From contig CABWKN010000157.1 of NCBI GenBank assembly GCA_902505605.1, positions 1 through 42,893 of the forward strand: 42,893 nt of DNA, written 5' to 3'. Position 1 is the stretch's first letter. The number at the start of each line of letters is the position of its first letter. Positions 9,401 through 17,700 of this stretch are shown one piece after another. The position numbers were made by a program, and so were the translations under genes. The notes beneath the pieces were generated by a model, which worked only from the letters and a program-made list of their open reading frames with translations, searched no databases and had not been told where the DNA came from. The DNA is from Candidatus Guanabacterium sedimentis. Lineage in GTDB: Bacteria; Acidobacteriota; B3-B38; Guanabaribacteriales; B3-B38.

Positions 9401-10879
9401 GTGGTCGCTTCCTGCACCCCCCGAACCCACGAGCCGCTTTTCCAGGAAACCATCCGTCAAGCGGGGCTGAATCCCTATTTGTTCTCCATGGCTAATATTC
9501 GCGACCAGTGCACTTGGGTTCACATGCACGAGGCTGACAGCGCCTTGGAAAAGAGCAAGGTGCTGGTCAATATGGCTATTGCCCGAGCGCGTTACATTCA
9601 GCCCCTCCACAAAGAAACCATCGGTTTAACCAAGGATGCTCTGGTCATAGGCGGTGGTGCAGCCGGAATGGTAGCCGCCCTCAATATGGCGGATGAAAGA
9701 TACAATGTCCATCTGGTAGAACGAGAAGAAGTGCTGGGGGGCAACCTGAGACACATCTATTTCACCCTTGAAGGGATGGACCCGCAAAAGTATTTGACAG
9801 AGCTTATAAATAAGGTCACCTCCAACCCGAAGATTACCGTCCACCTGGGTAGCTCTCTCACCGGGTTTTCGGGATTTATCGGCAACTTCCAGGCTACCTT
9901 AAGTGCCAATGGCGGACCGCCGAAAAATATAAACTGCGGAGTGGTGATAGTAGCCACCGGCGGCACTGTCTACCAGGGTGAGGAATATCTTTACGGCAAA
10001 GATGAGAGAGTCATTAACCAGCAGAAGCTGGAAGAAACCATCTATCACCATCCTGAGCGGATAAAGGAACTGGGGCAGGTGGTGATGATCCAATGTGTGG
10101 GCTCGCGGGAGCCCGACCACCCCTCCTGCAGCCGCATCTGCTGCGGAGAGGCGATAAAAAACGCACTGAAAATCAAAGAGATGAGCCCATCTACCAATGT
10201 ATTCATCCTCTATAGAGACATCAGAGCGTATGGCTTCCGGGAAAAATATTACCGGCAAGCAAGAGAGCAGGGGGTCTATTTTATCCGCTATGAGCCTGAG
10301 GAGAAGCCCGAGGTAACCAACGAGGGAATGCTCAAAGTCAGAGTTAAGGACTATATCTTCGGTGGGAAAATGGAGCTGAGACCCGACCTCCTGGTACTGA
10401 GCACGGGTATCCGAGCCCATCCCGACAGCGAGGAACTGGCTGCCATGCTTAAAGTATCCTTAACCCAGGAGAAATACTATCTGGAAGCTCATATGAAACT
10501 CCGACCGGTTGACTTCTCCGCTGACGGCATCTTTCTGGCGGGGCTGGCGCATTATCCGAAATATATTGACGAATCGATTGCCCAGGCTCGGGCGGCGGTA
10601 TCGCGGGCAAGCAGGGTCATCTGGCAGGATACCCTGCAGGTGGGAGGCGCTATCTCCCAGGTGGACGAGAACCTCTGTGCGGCCTGTCTCACCTGCATCA
10701 GGGTCTGCCCCTATGATGCACCCACCTTCCGTGATGGAGTAGCTTACATTGAGATAGCCAAATGTCAGGGATGTGGAATATGTGCCGATGCCTGCCCTGC
10801 CAAAGCCATACAGCTATTGCATTCCACCGACCAACAGATTATAGCTATGACCGACGCTTTGGCTGAGGCAGCTTCCTGA
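6452..10879 (+). CDS. hdrA: HdrA - NfnB/GltD - HdrA triple flavoprotein fusion
   Basis: This 1475-residue protein contains three flavin modules. Residues 1-150: HdrA FAD motif VLVVGGGVGG, FPTNDCAMC and a ferredoxin motif CTGCGECAEVCP (111-122). Residues about 160-640: an inserted glutamate-synthase small-subunit/NfnB-like NAD(P)H:flavin oxidoreductase, with N-terminal cysteines (C161, C165, C200, C204, C208, C212), FAD motif VAIIGSGPAGLSAA (253), NAD(P)-type motif VIIIGGGNAAIDSA (385), SAGDAVTGP (532) and cysteines at 624-640. About 655-900: the rest of HdrA with IQCVGSRD and NYCSSVCC. About 922-1475: a second HdrA with PRIGVFICHCG, FAD motif ALVIGGGAAG (1063) and C-terminal 2x[4Fe-4S] (about 1405-1455). 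The frame is unbroken over 4.4 kb. By family, HdrA bifurcates electrons; the insert suggests NAD(P)H as donor or acceptor (inference). Confidence 0.92.
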   Translation: MGNEQKKVGAVLVVGGGVGGMQAALDLADSGFKVYLVEKKSYIGGVMAQLDKTFPTNDCAMCIVAPRLVETGRHLNIETITNTEIDKVEGKPGDFKVTVRKKARYIDLDICTGCGECAEVCPVKVGSEFDLGMVDRRATYRGYPQAVPSAYLIEKSGRGPCALTCPAGVNAHGYVALIAEGKFAEALTLERKQNPFAGICGRVCHHPCEIACRRGEYDQPIAICHLKRFLADWELQHGPLPLPNIEKPKKEKVAIIGSGPAGLSAAHDLALMGYKVTIFEALPVAGGMLRTGIPAYRLPRDVLDYEIKRITDLGVEIKLNAPIGKDLTIDNLKKKGYKAIFIAIGAHKGLKLRIPGEDEYEGFMDCISFLRKVNLGEKVSPVKRVIIIGGGNAAIDSARASLRIGCEEVVIAYRRSRKEMPANETEIQAAEFEGVKIHYLAAPVRIIGSNGKVTGMECIRMRLGEPDASGRRRPIPIEGTEFVIESDRIIPAISQEPDISFLPDDHKFNISRWNSFVVNEVSYQTNIPGIFSAGDAVTGPNTVIDAIAAGKEVAISIDRYIQGKELLTDRPGKKPCEGRPGQKAGPYTPRQQMPTLSRQKREGNFKEVELGFTEEMAVEEAKRCLDCGVCSECMECVKACEAKAIAHEMPDEQLEELSVGAIILAPGYRLFPAEEAQEFGYGRFSNVVSSLEFERILSASGPYMGKVLRPSDQEKPKKIAFIQCVGSRDVERNYCSSVCCMYAIKEAVIAREHDSDIDCHIFYIDLRAFGKGFDEYYERAKESGIQFTRCRPSSVKEIPHSKDLVVRYQTEDGRFIDEEFNLVVLSCGLQPPEGVEKLASTLGLKLDQHKFCQTEKFTPIETSQPGIFVCGPFSEPKDIPETVTEASGTAALAMGMLAPARGELIKEKEYPPEKDVAGQPPRIGVFICHCGKNIGGVIEVSKLVEYASHLPDVVYATEMIYSCSQDAQEIMKQTIEEHKLNRVVVASCTPRTHEPLFQETIRQAGLNPYLFSMANIRDQCTWVHMHEADSALEKSKVLVNMAIARARYIQPLHKETIGLTKDALVIGGGAAGMVAALNMADERYNVHLVEREEVLGGNLRHIYFTLEGMDPQKYLTELINKVTSNPKITVHLGSSLTGFSGFIGNFQATLSANGGPPKNINCGVVIVATGGTVYQGEEYLYGKDERVINQQKLEETIYHHPERIKELGQVVMIQCVGSREPDHPSCSRICCGEAIKNALKIKEMSPSTNVFILYRDIRAYGFREKYYRQAREQGVYFIRYEPEEKPEVTNEGMLKVRVKDYIFGGKMELRPDLLVLSTGIRAHPDSEELAAMLKVSLTQEKYYLEAHMKLRPVDFSADGIFLAGLAHYPKYIDESIAQARAAVSRASRVIWQDTLQVGGAISQVDENLCAACLTCIRVCPYDAPTFRDGVAYIEIAKCQGCGICADACPAKAIQLLHSTDQQIIAMTDALAEAAS

Positions 10880-10883
10880 AGAA

Positions 10884-11327
10884 ATGGGGGAATCAAGATT
10901 GAAGGAGTTTGAACCAGAAATTCTGGCTTTTGCCTGTCACTATTGTGCCTATGCAGCGGCTGACCTGGCAGGTTCTATGAGGCTGCAATACCCCACCAAT
11001 GTCAAAATAATAAAGATTCCCTGTTCGGGAAAAATAGACATTATCTATATTTTAAAAGCATTAGAAGCGGGAGCCGATGGCATACTGGTAGCCGGGTGAC
11101 TGGAAGGAACCTGCCATTACCTGGAAGGTAATCTGAGAGCAAAGCAGAGAGTAGAGCACGCCAAAGAGCTCCTTGAAGAGATTGGCATGGAAGGGGAGCG
11201 GGTGGAGATGGTCTTCATCTCGGCATCGGAGGGGAAGAGATGGGCGGAGATAATAAGCCAGATGAGGGAGAAACTGAAAAAGCTGGGACCCAATCCCCTT
11301 AAACAGAACCGAGGGAGTGGAAAATAA
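10884..11327 (+). CDS. mvhD: MvhD-type subunit, copy 2, probable selenoprotein (in-frame TGA)
   Basis: The frame opens at ATG 10884, meets TGA at 11097-11099, and continues in frame without a break to TAA at 11325-11327, giving 147 residues against 148 for copy 1. Conserved family motifs lie on both sides: ACHYCAYAAADLAG and IPCSGKID before the TGA, TCHYLEGNLRAKQRVEHAK after it. Residue 72, encoded by TGA, aligns with the conserved cysteine of copy 1 (ACFEDNCKY versus G-U-LEGTCHY). Sec-containing MvhD/VhuD proteins are known. A hairpin suited to a bacterial SECIS begins 11 bases after the TGA. Its stop overlaps metV (TAATG). Both CxxC cysteines are kept, unlike copy 1. It probably joins the HdrA fusion to MetVF or HdrBC. 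A nonsense mutation is the less likely alternative. Confidence 0.85.
11111..11147 (+). promoter_or_regulatory. Candidate bacterial SECIS element
   Basis: Downstream of the TGA at 11097-11099, ATTACC (11116-11121) pairs perfectly with GGTAAT (11127-11132) around the five-base loop TGGAA. CTGC (11111-11114) can pair with GCAG (11144-11147) as an outer stem. The apical loop with its G residues starts 22 bases after the TGA, close to the spacing in known bacterial selenoprotein mRNAs. The structure lies within the coding sequence, as bacterial SECIS elements do. Confidence 0.65.
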
Positions 11328-11995
11328 TGATAACCGCTGTAAGGAAGCCACTCAACGAAATAATAGAAATGGTAGCCCCCTATGAGAAGATATTGGTAAC
11401 TGGCTGTGGCACCTGCGTTACCATAGATTACTCTGGCGGGGCTAAAGAGGCAGCTATCCTTGCCTCGCAGCTGCGTATTGCGCGGAGGCTGGGAGGGAAA
11501 AAGCTGGAAACCCTGGAGCAGACCGTGGAGCGGCAGTGCGAATGGGAGTTTGTAAAGGAGTTTACCGACCATGCGGCTGAATGCCAGGCGATAATAAGCA
11601 TGGCCTGTGGAGCGGGAATACAAACAGTAGCCGCTGCCTTCCCTGATAAGCCGGTCTTCCCTGGGGTCAACACCCGATTTGTCGGCATGCCCCAGAAACA
11701 GGGCGTCTGGGAGGAGAGATGCATTTGCTGTGGCAACTGCGTCCTCCATCTTACCGGTGGGCTTTGCCCCTTTGCCCGCTGCGCCAAAACACTTCTCAAC
11801 GGCCCCTGCGAGGGCTCGCAGGACGGCAAATGCGAGGTAAACCGAGAGCTTGACTGCGTCTGGCAGCAGATATACGACATCTTAAAAGAGAAAGGGAGGT
11901 TAGCTGACCTGCAGAAGATATTCCCTCTGCGCGACTGGTCCACCGGTGAAGACGGAGGCTACCGGATAACCGTCAGGGAGGATATGATGCTATGA
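11327..11995 (+). CDS. metV: MetV, zinc/iron-sulfur partner of methylene-THF reductase
   Basis: The 222-residue protein matches MetV, the accessory subunit of the acetogen-type methylenetetrahydrofolate reductase, which links MetF to an electron donor. The N-terminus has KILVTGCGTCVTIDYSGG (C27, C30). The middle has MACGAGIQTVA, and the C-terminal half is cysteine-rich (CICCGNC, LCPFARCAK, GPCEG, KCEVN), consistent with a zinc site plus an iron-sulfur cluster. The start overlaps the stop of the upstream mvhD by one base, and the end overlaps metF by four (ATGA). Such coupling implies a fixed stoichiometry. MetVF physically joined to HdrABC-MvhD is described in Moorella thermoacetica; the same gene set is present here. 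Confidence 0.88.
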   Translation: MITAVRKPLNEIIEMVAPYEKILVTGCGTCVTIDYSGGAKEAAILASQLRIARRLGGKKLETLEQTVERQCEWEFVKEFTDHAAECQAIISMACGAGIQTVAAAFPDKPVFPGVNTRFVGMPQKQGVWEERCICCGNCVLHLTGGLCPFARCAKTLLNGPCEGSQDGKCEVNRELDCVWQQIYDILKEKGRLADLQKIFPLRDWSTGEDGGYRITVREDMML

Positions 11996-12876
11996 GCGCC
12001 AACAGCGGTCTGAAAAAGCTATTAGAAAAGGGAGAGTTCGTAATAATTGCTGGCATCGGTATTCCCCGCGGGGCTGATTTTAAACCACTGGAAGAGCGTT
12101 ACAAGCTATTAGAAAAAAAGGTCAATGCCTTTTATATACCTGACAATCCGGGAGCAAATGTCTACCTGCTGGGTCTGGCAGCGGCGGTGCACTTACAGAA
12201 ACTGGGAGGAGAAACACTGCTGGAGCTGAACTGCCGGGATAGAAATCGCATCGCCATCCAGAGCTCTATTCTGGGAACGGCTGCTCTGGGCATACCCAAC
12301 CTTCTCTTCTCCACCGGCGACCATCAAACCCTGGGCAATTTCAGAGGGGCTAAAAGGGTTTACGATGTGGACCTGACTCAAGCTATCCAGATAGCCCGGG
12401 GAATGAGGGATGAGAAAAAGTTCTCCAATGGTGAAGAAGTAGAGCAACCGCCCTCTGTCTTCATCGGCGCCGAGGTAAATCCCTTTGCCGACCCTTTAGA
12501 ATTCAGACCAGCCCTTATGGCGAAAAAGGTCGAGGCAGGTGCGGACTTTGTTCAGACCCGAGCGGTCTTCGACCTGGAGCGCTTCGGGAAATGGATAAAG
12601 CTGGTGCGGCAGCAAAAACCACTTCAGAAAATTCCCATCCTGGCAGGGATAATGCCGCTGGTCTCGGTGGAGCACGCTAAAGCCCTGCAGGAAGCACCGG
12701 GGATGATAGTGCCCGACTCGCTCGTCCAGCGGCTGGAATCGAGCAGCAAACCCGAGGAGGAGGGCATCAAGGTAGCAAAGGAGATTATCAACCAGGTGAA
12801 GAAGATGGAAGGAGTGAGAGGGATTGTGCTCCACGCCGGTGGGATGGAAAGCCTGATACCGCAGCTCATCACATAA
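11992..12876 (+). CDS. metF: Methylenetetrahydrofolate reductase
   Basis: The 294-residue flavoprotein is an MTHFR of normal bacterial length and reduces 5,10-methylene-THF to 5-methyl-THF in the methyl branch of the Wood-Ljungdahl pathway or in methionine synthesis. Family marks include LELNCRDRNRIAIQSSILG, the NLLFSTGDHQ strand, GAEVNPFADP, the AGADFVQTRAVFDLE segment near 180, and PILAGIMPLVS. It lacks an NADH-binding fusion, so its electrons must come from partner proteins. The adjoining metV, mvhD and hdr genes are the obvious source. It overlaps metV by four bases and is followed 51 bases later by hdrC. Confidence 0.93.
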   Translation: MSANSGLKKLLEKGEFVIIAGIGIPRGADFKPLEERYKLLEKKVNAFYIPDNPGANVYLLGLAAAVHLQKLGGETLLELNCRDRNRIAIQSSILGTAALGIPNLLFSTGDHQTLGNFRGAKRVYDVDLTQAIQIARGMRDEKKFSNGEEVEQPPSVFIGAEVNPFADPLEFRPALMAKKVEAGADFVQTRAVFDLERFGKWIKLVRQQKPLQKIPILAGIMPLVSVEHAKALQEAPGMIVPDSLVQRLESSSKPEEEGIKVAKEIINQVKKMEGVRGIVLHAGGMESLIPQLIT

Positions 12877-12927
12877 GGGGGCTTTATAGTATGGCTTGAT
12901 GAACTTGTTTTTTTAACCGGGGGCTTT

Positions 12928-13506
12928 ATGAAAGCTGAGACAATGGAAAAGGTATTAACACAGGAAACCCTGAAATCGGATTTTACAGATAAGATTGCCC
13001 AGGAGAGCGACCAGAATGTGTACCTCTGCTATCAATGCCGCAAGTGTGCCGCCGGTTGCCCGGTCACCTATGAGACTGACTATACCCCCTTCCAGATAAT
13101 ACAGGGGGTGATATACGGTCAGCGTGAGCTGGTGCTCAACAGCAAGATGATATGGTTGTGTACCACATGTGAGACCTGCACCACCCGCTGCCCCCAGGAA
13201 ATAGATATCGCCCGGGTAATGGATGCCGCCCGAATAATCGCCCAGCGAGAGGGGATAAAGGCTAAATACCCGGAGGTGCCCGCCTTTTTCCAGACCTCTT
13301 TACAAAATATCAGTTGGTTCGGAAGGCTGTACGAGGTGGGGCTGATAATGATGCTCAAGCTGCGGACGAAGGATTTTACTAAAGATGTAGGCTTGGGTAT
13401 AAGAATGTTCTTAAATAGAAAGCTCAAGCTCACCCCCAAGCCTACCGCATTTCGAGAAGTAAGGCGAATTTTCAAAAAAATCAAGGAGATAGAGGAGGCC
13501 AGTTGA
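12928..13506 (+). CDS. hdrC: HdrC-like ferredoxin subunit
   Basis: The 192-residue protein has two classical 4Fe-4S motifs, C34-C37-C40-C44 and C78-C81-C84-C88, in the HdrC arrangement (YLCYQCRKCAAGCPV and WLCTTCETCTTRCPQ), followed by the IDIARVMDAARIIA helix. HdrC relays electrons from HdrA to HdrB. The C-terminal region from about 110 is longer than minimal HdrC and basic, without clear membrane helices. ATG at 12928 follows GGGGG; a second in-frame ATG is at 12943. It overlaps hdrB by four bases. The position at the end of the operon, after metVF, suggests HdrBC is the high-potential arm of the same complex. Confidence 0.92.
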   Translation: MKAETMEKVLTQETLKSDFTDKIAQESDQNVYLCYQCRKCAAGCPVTYETDYTPFQIIQGVIYGQRELVLNSKMIWLCTTCETCTTRCPQEIDIARVMDAARIIAQREGIKAKYPEVPAFFQTSLQNISWFGRLYEVGLIMMLKLRTKDFTKDVGLGIRMFLNRKLKLTPKPTAFREVRRIFKKIKEIEEAS

Positions 13507-14405
13507 TGAGATATGCCTACTACCCGGGATGCTCTCTCCACTCCACTGCCTTTGAATATGACCTCTCCATGAGAGCTGTGCTGGAGAAGCTGGGGATAGA
13601 GTATGAGGAGCTGCGGGGATGGATCTGCTGCGGCACATCCCCGGCTCACTGCAGCTCGAAGCTTCTGGGGGTAACCCTTCCTATCAAGAACCTGGCTATC
13701 GCCGAGGAGGACGGCTTCCGGCAAATGATAGTCCCCTGCGCTTCGTGTTTCTCACGGTTTAAGATCGCCCTGCATGAGACAGAGGAGAATCCCGAGCTGA
13801 AGGAGAAGGTGGAGCAGGTTCTCAACTACGCCTATCAGGGGAGTGTTGAAGTTCGCCATCCTCTGGATATCTTTTACAACGAAGTGGGATTGGAACGGAT
13901 AAGGGAATCGGTCAGTGAAGACCTCTCCCGGATGAAGGTAGTGTGCTACTATGGCTGCCTCTTGACCCGTCCCCCCAAAGCAGTTAACTTTGACCAATGT
14001 GAGTATCCTATGACCATGGATAATTTGCTTAGAGGCTGCGGGATAGAGGTGCTCGACTGGTCTTACAAGACCGATTGCTGCGGTGCAGGACAGGCTTTGG
14101 CACTGACCAATATCGTAGTGAAGCTAAGCCGCGATATACTGGTCAACGCCAAGCAGGTGGGAGCCGAGGCGGTGGCAGTGGCGTGCCCGCTGTGTCACAG
14201 CAACCTGGATGCCCGACAAAAGGAGATAGAGCAAACTTATAAACTGAGCCTCAATTTGCCCATATTCTATTTCAGCCAGCTCATCGCTCTGGCGATGGGA
14301 GTGGACAAGAATAAAATAGGATTGCAAGGGCATCTGGTAAGCCCCTTCCCCCTGCTTAAAAAAATAAAATCCACTTCTTCCTCTGCCAGGCCGTCTCGGG
14401 GATAA
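13503..14405 (+). CDS. hdrB: HdrB-like subunit with two CCG domains
   Basis: The 300-residue protein carries both CCG cysteine sets that bind noncubane [4Fe-4S] clusters in HdrB. The first is C9, C41-C42, C78 and C81; the second is C151, C191-C192, C227 and C230. All ligands are present, so the active site looks intact. In methanogens HdrB reduces the CoM-S-S-CoB heterodisulfide. Bacteria lack that substrate, and the natural acceptor of bacterial HdrB homologues is mostly unknown; lipoyl disulfide or another thiol is conceivable given gcvH and lpd in the operon (inference). The C-terminal tail after about 270 is serine- and lysine-rich and not conserved in obvious ways. It is the last gene of the operon. 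Confidence 0.93.
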   Translation: MMRYAYYPGCSLHSTAFEYDLSMRAVLEKLGIEYEELRGWICCGTSPAHCSSKLLGVTLPIKNLAIAEEDGFRQMIVPCASCFSRFKIALHETEENPELKEKVEQVLNYAYQGSVEVRHPLDIFYNEVGLERIRESVSEDLSRMKVVCYYGCLLTRPPKAVNFDQCEYPMTMDNLLRGCGIEVLDWSYKTDCCGAGQALALTNIVVKLSRDILVNAKQVGAEAVAVACPLCHSNLDARQKEIEQTYKLSLNLPIFYFSQLIALAMGVDKNKIGLQGHLVSPFPLLKKIKSTSSSARPSRG

Positions 14406-14410
14406 ATCTT

Positions 14411-14473
14411 TTCCTACCCATTTCTTTCTTGATTAAATGTTATATGCCCTTAATCCCCCTGCTCTATCATAAT
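14411..14473 (+). repeat. Imperfect intergenic repeat, copy 1
   Basis: About 63 bases match 18315-18377 at roughly three of four positions without gaps, including the identical core TGCCCTTAATCC (14445-14456 and 18349-18360) and a CATAAT/TATAAT box at the right end. Both copies lie in noncoding DNA on the same strand, 3904 bases apart. It may be a shared promoter or regulator site, or a remnant of a small mobile repeat. Confidence 0.5.
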
Positions 14474-14713
14474 CATCCCAAATTAGGACCGTAATTAAAA
14501 CCCTTGGACAGTTGAATCGGCTGAAAATTTACCATATAAAACAGCCTCTAAAAAGTTAAACAATTAAAAATAGCAATTTAGCGGCTTACAATCTCTGTCA
14601 CAACGGTGAAGGTATTCCTCTCAGGCAATAAGCCCATAACATAAAAACACTTTATGATTTATTTCTATGGAGATATTTGTAAAGTTAATTTTGGCTCCAG
14701 GGGCATTTTTGTG

Positions 14714-14742
14714 TTGACATTACCTTATTCTATGCTGATAAT
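14714..14742 (+). promoter_or_regulatory. Promoter of the Tricorn-like protease gene
   Basis: TTGACA (14714-14719) and GATAAT (14737-14742) are separated by 17 bases. The ribosome site AAGGAGGGG lies just before the ATG at 14782. Confidence 0.7.
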
Positions 14743-14781
14743 TAAAGCATAGTAACCGTATATTTTGTAAGGAGGGGTAAG

Positions 14782-17700
14782 ATGAAACCCAAAAAACTGT
14801 TTGGCTTTCTTCTTGTTGTGTTTTTATTGTATTGTGGGCTTTCCTATGCCATGCCAGAAGCCCGTCCACTTCGCTTCCCGGCAATTTACCACGACCAGAT
14901 AGTATTTACCTACGCCGGCGACCTCTACACGGTTCCATCAACAGGGGGGGTTGCTCGCAAACTGACCAGCCACGAAGGCTTCGAAATCTTTGCCCGCTTC
15001 TCGCCTGATGGAAAGAACATAGCGTTTACTGGGGAATATGATGGCAATCGCGAAGTGTATTTGTTACCGGCAAACGGCGGGGTACCTGAACGGCTTACCT
15101 ACACCACCTCCCTCGGCCGTGATGATATTTCAGACCGTATGGGTCCCAATAATATTGTAATGGGATGGAAGCACGACAATAAGCACATTGTTTTTCGCTC
15201 GCGGATGCGGGAATGGAATGACTTCAATGGTCAGCTCTATTTTTCTTCTGTTGATGGCGGAGTTCCGGTTCAGCTGCCGCTGCCGAGGGGTGGATTTTGC
15301 TCATTCTCTCCCGATGATAAAAAGCTTGCCTATAATCGTATATTCCGTGAGTTCAGAACCTGGAAGCGCTACCGCGGTGGAATGGCGGATGACATCTGGA
15401 TCTACGACTTTGATACAAAGAAAATACAAAACATCACCAACAATCCTGCACAGGATATTATCCCCATGTGGAGCGGCGACAAAATCTATTTCATTTCCGA
15501 CCGCGATGAGAACAAAAAGATGAATCTCTATGTCTATGACATGGCGACCAAAGAAACAAGAAAATTAACCAATTTCACAGAATTCGATATCAAGTTTCCT
15601 TCTCTTGGTTCTGAGGCTGTTGTGTTTGAAAATGGGGGCTACATCTATCGCTTTGATCTGACCGAAGAACAGGCGGTTAAAGTTCCCATTGTCATAGCTA
15701 ATGATATGGTTTCTGGACGCGATAAGATTGTTAGTGTCATGGACAAGATAACCAATTATGAAATCGCTCCCGATGGGAAAAGAGCATTATTTGGCGCCCG
15801 GGGTGAAATCTTCACGGTACCAGCAAAGCATGGAAATACACGCAACCTGACCAACACATCTGGATTTCATGAACGAAACTCAAAATGGTCACCAGACGGT
15901 AAATGGATTGCCTATATTTCCGATGCCAGCGGTGCCAATGAAATCTATATCATGCCGCAAGATGGCGCTGAAAAGCCTCAGCAAATCACAAAAGATGCTG
16001 ACACTTATAAATATCAAATATATTGGTCACCAGATAGCAAAAAACTGCTCTGGAGTGATAAGAAACTCCGCCTAAATTATGTTGATATTGAGACGAAGAA
16101 GACCGTTGAGGTAGCAAGAGCAAAAGCTTGGGAGATAGGTCAATACGCCTGGTCTCCGGATAGCATGTGGATTGCTTATGCAAAACCGGAAGCAGAGGCT
16201 ATGACAAAGGTCTATCTTTACTCCCTTTCGGCAGAAAAGACATACGAAGTGACGGATGGTTGGTACTCTTCGCATAGCCCTTCCTTTAGTTCGGACGGAA
16301 AGTTTCTGTTTTTTGTCTCCGACAGAGATTTCAATCCTATTTATAGCCGAACAGAATGGAACCATGCCTATCTGGCTATGTCCAGGGTCTATCTGGTAAC
16401 ATTGTCTGCCGATGAGAAATCACCCTTCGAGCCCATAAGCGATGAGGTTGAGCTCAAGCAGGAAGTTAGCGAGGAGACCGGAAAATCTGGCAGTAAGCTT
16501 GCACCGGACAAAAAGGAAAACTCTCAGGAAAAGGAAGTTCAGGTGAAGGTTGACCCCGCTGGTTTAAAGGGGCGAATAGTCGGTCTTCCAATCGAAATTG
16601 CCTATTATGGGCATATTACATCTGTTGGAGACAAAATCTACTACATGAAGAGGAAGGATGGGGAGAGGAAATCATCTTTGAAAATGTATGACCTGGAGGA
16701 AAAAGAGGAAAAGGATTTGGGTTATATCAACGGTTATGAAATCTCAGCCGATCAAAAGAAGATGCTGGTATCCCAGAACCGATCCTTCGCCATCATTGAC
16801 CTTCCGAGAGCTCCCATAAAAATCCAGGACAAGCTGGATTTATCCCATATGGAAATGAAGCTGGACCGAAGAGAAGAGTGGAACCAGATTTTCGATGAAT
16901 GTTGGCGCCAGATGAAGTACTTCTTTTATGACCCCAATATGCATGGAGTTGATTGGGAGGCGATAAAGCTTCGCTACCAGCCATTGGCGCAGGCAGTGAA
17001 CCACCGTGCCGACTTGACCTATGTCATTGGAGAAATGGTCGGAGAGCTGAACATAGGGCATACCTATGTCGGCGGCGGTGATGTACCAGACCTTAAGAAG
17101 ATTAAGGTAGGGAGGCTTGGCGCCCAATTTGTTCGGGACCCAAAAACACGCTTTTACAAAATCACCGAGATACTGAAAGGTCAGAATTGGGATAGGTCCC
17201 TTCGTTCGCCCTTAACCGAGATCGGTGTTAATGTGAAAGAGGGTGACTACATTATAGCCATTAATGGAAAACCGACAAACACAATGACCGACATGTATGA
17301 AGCCCTGCTAAACACTGTAGGAAAGCAAGTGACCCTTAAAGTGAACACCAAACCCGAAGAGAAGGAAAGCCGCGAAGTTGTTGTTGTTCCTATTGAAAAT
17401 GAGCAATCCCTGCATTACTATAACTGGGTCCAGAACAACATTGAAAAAGTCAATAAAGCTACTGACGGGAAAGTCGGCTATATCCATATACCGGATATGG
17501 GAGCAAGAGGTCTGAATGAATTTGTAAAGCATTTTTATCCACAACTCCGGAAAAAGGCGCTGATCATCGATGTTCGCAGCAATGGCGGCGGTAATGTTTC
17601 TCCTATGCTTATTGAACGGTTGAGGCGAGAGATAGCCATGGTGGGTATTGCCCGCAATACCATCCCAACTCCTGACCCTGAAGCGATGATATTAGGTCCC

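Larger units (their letters stand above)
14406..14781 (+). other. 376 bp intergenic region after the hdr operon
   Basis: No gene is visible. The region is AT-rich and contains a repeat-like element (14411-14473) that recurs upstream of the atp genes, and a good promoter (14714-14742) for the protease gene. I see no strong intrinsic terminator for the hdr operon here. Confidence 0.6.

Noticed and set aside
10884-11099. A truncated 71-residue mvhD pseudogene
   Set aside because: Conserved sequence continues in frame after the TGA to a normal family length and the TGA falls on a conserved cysteine position, so a selenoprotein is the better reading.
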